15,971 nt of DNA. Origin: Bacteroidota bacterium (GTDB taxonomy: Bacteria; Bacteroidota; Ignavibacteria; UBA10030; UBA6906). The translations under genes and the position numbers were made by a program. The notes beneath the pieces were generated by a model. It was not told where the DNA came from, searched no databases, and saw only the letters and a list, made by a program, of their open reading frames with translations. Within the stretch, counting starts at the first letter, position 1. Each line of letters starts with the position of its first letter. The stretch covers positions 1-15,971 of the forward strand of contig DPLS01000273.1 in the NCBI GenBank assembly GCA_003541875.1, read 5' to 3'. Of the stretch, positions 1 through 5,291 are shown one piece after another.

Positions 1-353
1 CGAGTGCCTGCCGGAATTGTAATGTGTTTTCTGAATAAGACATCCTTTGACTCCTCCCATTCTGTATGCACATGGTCTGTTGTGTTGAGAGGACAGGGAG
101 GATTGACCTTTCCAAATGAGGCGACCTTCGTTGCCCATGTTGCATCGTTGAATGTTGGGTTCTGAAAGCCACTTGGAACAGAAGAACTCTTCGTCATCAG
201 CACCTTGTACCCAGCTGCCTCATAGGGCACGAACACTGTGGTCGACTGTGCGAATACATTTCCCAAACCCATAATTAACAGCAAACAAATAGATCCAACA
301 TTTGTCCAAGCTGTCTTTAGCGTGTTAACTAGTACCAAATACCGACTGCTCAT
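1..353 (-). CDS. Secreted galactose-binding-like protein (3' end cut by window edge)
   Basis: The ORF begins with ATG at 353 and runs off the left edge, giving about 117 residues read by hand. Residues 1-36 look like a signal peptide: a long n-region (MSSRYLVLVNTLKTAWTN), a hydrophobic stretch (ICLLLIMGLGNVF) and a probable cleavage near AQS. The mature start is followed by a pattern of N-P-x-F-N-D-x-x-W, then S-F-G, T-x-W and F-R-K-H-I-T-I-P-A-G. This resembles the galactose-binding-like beta-sandwich found at the front of many secreted glycan-active enzymes. Only a weak GGGA lies about 8 nt before the start. The catalytic part, if any, is outside the window, so no enzyme class can be named. 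It is separated by 105 bp from the next gene upstream and may be transcribed with it. Confidence 0.7.
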   Translation of the reverse strand, partial: MSSRYLVLVNTLKTAWTNVGSICLLLIMGLGNVFAQSTTVFVPYEAAGYKVLMTKSSSVPSGFQNPTFNDATWATKVASFGKVNPPCPLNTTDHVHTEWEESKDVLFRKHITIPAGT

Positions 354-458
354 AGGAGTTCCCAATGTGTGATGGTGAAATTACGATCGTTGTGGAATCG
401 AAATCTGGTTCACTTGCGTTGCGCTGAAGGTACAAGGGAAGAACGTTGTGCGAAACAA

Positions 459-974
459 CTACTCTTCACGTCTCTGAGCTTGAACCACACTCTTGAGTCG
501 CGATGTGAAGGCAGTGAGGGGCTCTCTGTCGCCAACCATCAGCATGCCGGTCATCGCATCTTTCGTCACCGTCAGCTTGCCTTCATCGCCTCCAACCACC
601 TTGAGCTTCCCCTGGCGATCCGCTGTCGCAAAGACGATGACCTGTTCATCTGCTCTGAACCGCGCCGTGTGGCTGTACACCTCACCAACGCCGTCGATTT
701 CACCACCGGGCGTTGCGATGACGACTGACTGTTGTGCTTTGGCTCCTTTGATGTGCTCGTCGACCTGAACGGTAACAGTGGAATAGATTCTGCTCCGGTC
801 CCCATTCCATTCTGATTTCACTCCTGTAACCTTGCCAACCACAACCACATCTGCACGCTGGGCCAGATCCTCGGTCGCAGCCGCCGCTGGTTGAGACAAG
901 GCATTTGAGGGGGATACGATTGCAAGGACTATCCCTGCAAAGAGAGCAAAAAGAATCACCGAGACGCTTCGCAT
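459..974 (-). CDS. Small secreted protein of unknown function
   Basis: This encodes 171 residues from the ATG at 974. That start is chosen over in-frame upstream ATGs (to 1103) because a perfect AAGGAGG lies 8 nt before it and because translation then opens directly with a signal peptide (MRSVSVILFALFAGIVLAIV, cleavage probably near ALS-Q). The mature part contains A-D-V-V-V-V-G-K-V (about residues 40-48), a beta-rich stretch with H-I-K-G, V-V-I-A-T-P-G-G and F-R-A-D-E-Q-V-I-V-F. This 'GKV...lKG...GG...f..ge.vivF' pattern recurs in many small exported proteins whose function I do not know. No catalytic motif, cysteine pair, membrane anchor or lipobox is visible. It has its own strong promoter (1226-1254) and is therefore probably a separate transcription unit from the uronate genes. 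Confidence 0.8.
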   Translation of the reverse strand: MRSVSVILFALFAGIVLAIVSPSNALSQPAAAATEDLAQRADVVVVGKVTGVKSEWNGDRSRIYSTVTVQVDEHIKGAKAQQSVVIATPGGEIDGVGEVYSHTARFRADEQVIVFATADRQGKLKVVGGDEGKLTVTKDAMTGMLMVGDREPLTAFTSRLKSVVQAQRREE

Positions 975-982
975 GGAAGTGT

Positions 983-989
983 CCTCCTT
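983..989 (-). promoter_or_regulatory. Ribosome binding site AAGGAGG that fixes the start at 974
   Basis: On the minus strand the sequence reads AAGGAGG followed by 8 nt and ATG. This is a full Shine-Dalgarno match. It decides between the signal-peptide start at 974 and longer in-frame ORFs beginning at 1103. Confidence 0.8.
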
Positions 990-1225
990 TGTGTTAGGTG
1001 TTGTTTGATTTGAAATTCGAGGAGAGAAAACTGATGACTGAGTTGAGAATCTGGATTTCGGCTTGGGAGAGAAGAGATGGGAGAAAACAGCATGGCTCCA
1101 CACGCGTGCAAGGGTGCGCGGGCGGAACAGTCGGTGAGAACAGCATACTCCCCCGTGGTATCCATAAATGGTGTGACAGCCGACCTGCTGGTGGAAGAGA
1201 AAGAACGGTTATAGAACTTGGTTTG

Positions 1226-1254
1226 ATTATAGACAAAAGAGTCTTAAATGTCAA
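1226..1254 (-). promoter_or_regulatory. Consensus sigma-70 promoter
   Basis: Read on the minus strand, TTGACA (1254-1249) is followed by exactly 17 nt and TATAAT (1231-1226). All 12 hexamer bases match the housekeeping consensus at the optimal spacing, and an AT-rich discriminator follows. The predicted start is near 1219, about 245 nt upstream of the secreted-protein ATG at 974, so the message would have a long leader. The next gene in this direction is that secreted protein and no other coding start is convincing between them. Confidence 0.75.
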
Positions 1255-1470
1255 GCCAATTATTCCCTCATTTCGGCAGAAGAATCGAGGAAAAGACTTA
1301 TCGTGGGATGCTCCGCCGCCAAACTGATCCGCAAGTTCTCTTTCACGAAGCCATCGAGTACCCAGTGAGGCAGTAAGATATGTTGGAATTGCACAGGAAG
1401 GAATTGCAACCCATTGGCAACGCAATGATTGCTTGAATCAGTAAGAGCAGGCCAATCCTGCCGGAGAGTC

Positions 1471-1496
1471 GCCGGAATATTTTGGCCTATTCCGGC
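1471..1496 (-). repeat. Perfect 9-bp inverted repeat across the oxidoreductase stop codon
   Basis: GCCGGAATA (1471-1479) and its reverse complement TATTCCGGC (1488-1496) flank an 8-nt loop. The left arm, loop and stop codon (1487-1489) overlap, so the hairpin forms right at the end of the reading frame. No U-run follows on the minus strand, so it is not a classical intrinsic terminator. It may protect the 3' end or act as a weak terminator. A second, competing pairing exists just downstream (GGCCAA at 1482-1487 with TTGGCC at about 1450-1455). Confidence 0.5.
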
Positions 1497-2851
1497 TTAA
1501 TGGCTTGAGGTACAAGATCCGTGAGTTGCGCGATGCTCACAGGGCCTCCGCTGTCGATGCTCTTGCGAGCAGCAACACCAATAAGGACAGACATCGCTCC
1601 GTCGCGGACAGTTGCTTGCTGCTTCAGTGGATCCGGCTTTGCGGGGTCTCCAAATATTTTCTCCTTCATCAAGGAATCGCCACCGAAGTGATCTCCTTCG
1701 ATACGCGATAGTCTGAGAAACTCCGCCTTGCCAAAGTTGTCAGTAATTTGGATTTCGTCAAACTGGTCAATGGGCCAAGGTTGCTTCTCGTGCATCCAGA
1801 AGTCCAACCTCCCCCTCGTTCCGTTGAATGCAATACGATATCCTTCGTATGGCGAGTACGTGGTGAGTGAGTAACTGACCTGAACGTTATTGGCGTAGCG
1901 TATCTGAACCGCCATCTTATCGAAAATATCGATGTCTTCCTTCCACACACAGCCGTCTCGGAGATACCCGTCATAGTGCTCGTTGGCAGCGTAGAGTTCC
2001 ACAAGCCGTTCGTCTTTTGTCATATCAAAATAGAACTGGCACGCGTTCTTGAATGGGCAGGGGCGGCAATGCGTGTGGCGGAATTTGTGGTTTGCCCCAT
2101 AGAACTCAAGGTGGCCAAAAGCGTGAACAACCTCAGGATCCGAATCAATCCACCAATTCAACAGGTCAAAGTGATGGGAGGATTTGTGACACAGGAGCGA
2201 ACCTGAGTGCTCGCGCAGCCGATGCCAACGCCGGAAGTAGTCAGCTCCGTGGTATACATCGAGGTACCAATGAAAATCCACCGACGTGATGCGTCCGATG
2301 CGTTCTTGCATGAGGAGTTCCTTGATCTTTGCACGCGTCGGAGTATACCGATAGTTGTGTGCAACAATGATCTTTGCCGTTGACCTCCTCTGCGCATCGA
2401 GAATCACTTTGAGCTTTGTTTCGTCCGTGGTCATCGGCTTTTCCGTTATGACATCGCATCCCATCTCAAGCGCCTTCGCAATGAACGCGTGATGCGTCCC
2501 ATCCACGGTGGTAACAATAACCGTCTCGGGTTTTGTCCGGGCAATCATCTCCTCAAAATCCGTGAACGTAGGACAGTCAACACCCATCAGCTTCTTGGCT
2601 GATTCCAGCCGTCCCGGATTGCTGTCGCACAATCCAACAAACTGGACCCAGTCTCCGTGTGCCGCGAGAAGATCTTTTCCCCACATCCCTGTTCCACGAT
2701 GCCCCGTTCCAACCATCGCGAGCCGTTTCTTGTTCGCCGGAGGTGGAACAATGGCCGATTCTGGAAATTGATTGAGAAGAACAACTCCCACAACCGCCTT
2801 TGATGTTGATGCTACAAACTCACGACGAGTGATTGAACTATCAGAATTCAT
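1487..2851 (-). CDS. Tat-exported Gfo/Idh/MocA-family oxidoreductase
   Basis: This protein has 454 residues. It starts with a twin-arginine signal (T8-R9-R10-E11-F12, then a mild hydrophobic stretch AVVGVVLL), so it is predicted to be folded with its cofactor and exported. The NAD(P)-binding Rossmann motif V-G-T-G-H-R-G-T-G is at 47-55, the family E-K-P at 137-139, and an H-x3-H-H-x-D block at 222-229 supplies the usual acid/base histidine and aspartate. A cysteine cluster (C262, C265, C271 in HCRPCPFKNAC) sits in the C-terminal sheet domain, a pattern I associate with a subset of this family. The substrate is unknown. Secreted relatives often act on sugars or glycosides, which fits the uronate neighbourhood. 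It lies beyond the eda terminator, so it probably has its own promoter. A TATTAT-like -10 lies near 2884-2892 without a clear -35. Only GGGG precedes the start. Confidence 0.85.
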   Translation of the reverse strand: MNSDSSITRREFVASTSKAVVGVVLLNQFPESAIVPPPANKKRLAMVGTGHRGTGMWGKDLLAAHGDWVQFVGLCDSNPGRLESAKKLMGVDCPTFTDFEEMIARTKPETVIVTTVDGTHHAFIAKALEMGCDVITEKPMTTDETKLKVILDAQRRSTAKIIVAHNYRYTPTRAKIKELLMQERIGRITSVDFHWYLDVYHGADYFRRWHRLREHSGSLLCHKSSHHFDLLNWWIDSDPEVVHAFGHLEFYGANHKFRHTHCRPCPFKNACQFYFDMTKDERLVELYAANEHYDGYLRDGCVWKEDIDIFDKMAVQIRYANNVQVSYSLTTYSPYEGYRIAFNGTRGRLDFWMHEKQPWPIDQFDEIQITDNFGKAEFLRLSRIEGDHFGGDSLMKEKIFGDPAKPDPLKQQATVRDGAMSVLIGVAARKSIDSGGPVSIAQLTDLVPQAIKPE

Positions 2852-2930
2852 AGGAAGCCCCGAGTCTAAGTTTGAGTAGCTCTATAATAATAGACACCCG
2901 TCAGTAGAACCATGTTAACCAAGACAATGA

Positions 2931-2954
2931 AGCCCCGGCCAGACAGCCGAGGCT
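2931..2954 (-). terminator. Rho-independent-like terminator after the aldolase gene
   Basis: On the minus strand RNA, AGCCUCGGC pairs with GCCGGGGCU (9 bp including one G-U) around the loop UGUCUG, followed by UUCAUUGUCUUGGUU. It lies 37 nt beyond the aldolase stop at 2991. The pairing is complete only on the minus strand because of the wobble, which supports a role in ending the uronate transcript. The U-tract is interrupted, so termination may be partial. Confidence 0.6.
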
Positions 2955-2990
2955 AGTATGCTAGTTCAGATGGAAACCAGATCGTCCATC

Positions 2991-3950
2991 TCACCCTTGC
3001 ACGAGATGCACAGCAAAACCACTGATCTCCACGTCGAGATACACTGTTGCGAGTTTCCCTTCCTTTTCAGTTCTCGTCTGCGGCTTTATGGCCATGCCCT
3101 GTTTGGCAAGATACACGATCGCCCGCTCGATGAAATTTGTCCCGATCGCAATATGTCCGTGCTTGCCGAGATACTGTCGTTTGAGGAACTCAAATTGTTG
3201 TCCAACAAATATCGAGGAGGTGCCATCCTTCACGGGCAACTGGAGCAGCCTCGCCAGCAAGCTGGCCCCACCGATGGCCTCACTTTCATCGACGTTGTTG
3301 ATACCGACATGTCGCAACGTGAATCCGAGCATCGTGCCAATGGCCTCGGACGTGAGTTTCTTGATTTCATCGAATCGCTTATTGGAAATGAGATCAGATT
3401 TCACCATCCAACTCCCGCCACACGCAAGCACCCTCGAGAACTTCAAATATGTCAGGAGATTGGTGGCGTCAATTCCCCCAGTTGGGATGAAGTGGATCCC
3501 CTTGAAGGGTGCGCCCACTGCTTTGAGGTACTCAAGTCCGCCGCTGGCTTCGGCAGGAAAGAATTTCACAACGTCCAATCCCATTTCAATCGCAAGTCCG
3601 ATTTCTGTCGGCGTCGCAACACCAGGCGTGATGGGAATGTTGTTCTGCAAACAATACTCCACAACTTTCGGATTTAGCCCCGGCGAAACGATGAACTTCG
3701 CCCCGCTCTCCATTGCTGCTTTCACCTGATCGACGTTCAACACCGTTCCGGCTCCCATGAGCATGGCGGGATAGGTTTTTGCAATGCGGGCCATTGCTTC
3801 CTTTGCTGCTTTGGTTCTGAAGGTGACCTCAGCGCAAGGCAGGCCACCATCAATCAGGGCCCGTGCGAGCGGCTCTGCATCATTCGCACTCTCAATGGCA
3901 ATGACGGGAACAATACCCAGCAAGCCTATTTCCTCAAAAACCTTGTGCAT
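2991..3950 (-). CDS. eda: KDPG/KHG aldolase with C-terminal glyoxalase-like (VOC) domain
   Basis: The protein has 319 residues, against about 210 for the usual single-domain enzyme. Residues 1-205 are a class I 2-keto-3-deoxy-6-phosphogluconate aldolase, cleaving KDPG to pyruvate and glyceraldehyde-3-phosphate. The general-base motif E-V-T-F-R-T is at 41-46, G-A-G-T-V-L at 67-71, the Schiff-base lysine K129 in V-K-F-F-P-A-E, and the phosphate loop P-T-G-G-I at 156-160. Residues about 208-319 (GFTLRHVGINN..., then HGHIAIGTNFIERA..., ending in EISGFAVHLV) look like a VOC/glyoxalase fold. I recall similar fused aldolases in Firmicutes and other bacteria, so the fusion is a known minor architecture whose extra domain has no clear function. 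GAAGG lies 7 nt before the start. The gene follows kdgK by 18 bp and is the last gene before the terminator. Confidence 0.93.
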   Translation of the reverse strand: MHKVFEEIGLLGIVPVIAIESANDAEPLARALIDGGLPCAEVTFRTKAAKEAMARIAKTYPAMLMGAGTVLNVDQVKAAMESGAKFIVSPGLNPKVVEYCLQNNIPITPGVATPTEIGLAIEMGLDVVKFFPAEASGGLEYLKAVGAPFKGIHFIPTGGIDATNLLTYLKFSRVLACGGSWMVKSDLISNKRFDEIKKLTSEAIGTMLGFTLRHVGINNVDESEAIGGASLLARLLQLPVKDGTSSIFVGQQFEFLKRQYLGKHGHIAIGTNFIERAIVYLAKQGMAIKPQTRTEKEGKLATVYLDVEISGFAVHLVQG

Positions 3951-3968
3951 ACACGTACCTTCACTTAT

Positions 3969-5051
3969 TCAACGTTTGATGCGGGCACTGCCGCCACCCA
4001 TAACGTGCCTGATTTCTTCCATCGTCACCATACTGGTGTCACCCCGTGTGGTTTGCAGCAACGCTCCATGCGCCGCACCCATTTCCACACACTCTTGTGG
4101 TGTCATCCCATGCAACAAGCCATACACAAAGCCACTGCAGAAGCCATCACCGCCTCCAACACGGTCCTCGATTTCCAGATTCATGAACTTGCGGGACTCG
4201 TAGAACTTGCCGTCGTAGTACATGATCGCCGACCAGTTATTCACCAGCCCGCTCACTACTTCACGCAACGTTGTGCCGACAGCCTGAATGTGCGGGTAGG
4301 TCTTCACCACTCTCTCCACCATCTTCTTATAGTCTTCGACAGAGAGACTCTTCAGATCCTGGACTGTTCCTTCAACCTCAAATCCAAGCACCTTCTGGAA
4401 ATCCTCTTCATTTCCAATAAGGACATCAATGTACGGCACGAGTTTCTTCGTGACTTCAATTGCTTTCTTGCTTGACCAGAGTTTACTCCGGAAGTTGAGG
4501 TCATAGCTGACGATTGTTCCCGCATCATGGGCAGCTTTCATCGATTCAACAGCAACATCAGCGCAGCTATCACTCAAGGCCGTGAAGATACCTCCTGTGT
4601 GGAACCAGCGGACACCACCGCCAAAGATACGTTTCCAATCAACATCGCCGGGCTTCAGATGCGAGACTGCCGTGTGACCGCGGTCGTAAAGAGTCACACT
4701 CGCGCGAACCCCCATACCCACTTCAGTAAAGTTGAGACCGATGCGATCCACGCGGCCACACCCATCATAGGGAACCCAAATCACGTGGCTGATGTCCATT
4801 CCGCTTGCGCGAGCGTGATTCTTGATGAAATGTCCCAGCGGATTATCCACCAGCCTCGAAATCCAACCAGTCCTCATCCCATAGCGGGAAAGCGCATAGG
4901 CAACATTATACTCACCACCACCTGCGTATGCCTCAAAGACCGGAGTCAGTTCAATACGTTGATGCCCGGGCGGGCTCAAGCGAATCATGCACTCCCCCAG
5001 TGCAAGGAGATCGAGCTTTGTTTCGGTTTCCGATTTGATTTTCAGAGACAT
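3969..5051 (-). CDS. kdgK: 2-keto-3-deoxygluconate kinase (PfkB family)
   Basis: The protein has 360 residues from the ATG at 5051. It phosphorylates KDG to KDPG, the substrate of the adjacent aldolase. The N-terminal G-E-C-M-I-R-L-S (about 18-25) and A-G-G-G-E-Y-N-V-A (about 47-55) are the sugar-contact region of KDG kinases. The PfkB signature D-R-V-G-G-G-D-G-F starts at 296 and gives the catalytic base D302. In-frame upstream ATGs to 5183 are rejected because that extension reads through a kinase-gene remnant in the wrong frame. The upstream RBS is weak (AAAGAA). It is homologous to the kinase at 9723-10805 along its length and identical to it in length. The different N-terminal substrate motifs make this copy the better KDG kinase candidate. 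Confidence 0.88.
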   Translation of the reverse strand: MSLKIKSETETKLDLLALGECMIRLSPPGHQRIELTPVFEAYAGGGEYNVAYALSRYGMRTGWISRLVDNPLGHFIKNHARASGMDISHVIWVPYDGCGRVDRIGLNFTEVGMGVRASVTLYDRGHTAVSHLKPGDVDWKRIFGGGVRWFHTGGIFTALSDSCADVAVESMKAAHDAGTIVSYDLNFRSKLWSSKKAIEVTKKLVPYIDVLIGNEEDFQKVLGFEVEGTVQDLKSLSVEDYKKMVERVVKTYPHIQAVGTTLREVVSGLVNNWSAIMYYDGKFYESRKFMNLEIEDRVGGGDGFCSGFVYGLLHGMTPQECVEMGAAHGALLQTTRGDTSMVTMEEIRHVMGGGSARIKR

Positions 5052-5105
5052 GTGTGTTCTTTGCATTCGTGAGTGTATTGATCCCGTGCTTCCTATGGTC
5101 GAGGG

Positions 5106-5215
5106 ATCCTCAACGCTGGATGCGCGCGGAACCTCCTTTGGCAAAACTCTTCGCCTGTTCCACAGTAGCCATCGTCGTGTCACCCGGAAACGTCGTCAGC
5201 AGTGCACCATGTGCC
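5106..5215 (-). pseudogene. 3'-terminal remnant of a third PfkB kinase gene
   Basis: Read on the minus strand, the last 34 or so codons of a kinase are intact: A-H-G-A-L-L-T-T-F-P-G-D-T-T-M-A-T-V-E-Q, then A-K-S-F-A-K-G-G-S-A-R-I-Q-R and TGA at 5112-5110. The match to the end of the kinase at 9723 is 98 of 110 bases with no gaps (9719-9828), and it stops abruptly upstream of 5215. The differences are almost all synonymous (one V to A change), so this copy diverged while still a working gene and lost its 5' part later. There is no start codon or catalytic motif left. It lies between the hppA stop and the kdgK start. Confidence 0.85.
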
Positions 5216-5291
5216 AAGGAATACAGAATCAAACACACCAGAGGGGAGAAGATTCAAACTACTGCGCATTTTCCGCTCTTGTTCTCTTTCC

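Larger units (their letters stand above)
975..1486. other. 512-bp gene-free region
   Basis: This region lies between the oxidoreductase stop (1487) and the secreted-protein start (974). It holds a consensus promoter at 1226-1254, a roughly 245-nt transcribed leader (about 1219 to 975, rather C/T-rich on the minus strand) and an inverted repeat at the oxidoreductase stop. ORFs of 69-143 codons cross it on both strands, but none has a ribosome binding site or a protein-like composition. I see no tRNA, riboswitch core or repeat array in it. Confidence 0.6.

Noticed and set aside
441..465. Small hairpin GTTGT-TTCGC-ACAAC just after the secreted protein stop
   Set aside because: The stem is only 5 bp and the following bases are not a U-run. 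It is too weak to call a terminator.
975..1103. Upstream in-frame extension of the small secreted protein
   Set aside because: It would bury the signal peptide behind 43 extra residues, and the perfect AAGGAGG serves the ATG at 974.
994..1425. 143-codon minus-strand ORF, plus overlapping 69- and 109-codon ORFs in the gene-free region
   Set aside because: No ribosome binding site and low-complexity S/L/P-rich translations. They overlap the better-supported start at 974 or the promoter.
2884..2915. TATTAT-like -10 upstream of the Tat oxidoreductase
   Set aside because: No acceptable -35 at 16-18 bp spacing, so it is noted in the gene entry but not called.
5052..5183. 44-residue N-terminal extension of kdgK
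   Set aside because: The extension translates the kinase remnant in a shifted frame and is basic and unlike PfkB N-termini.
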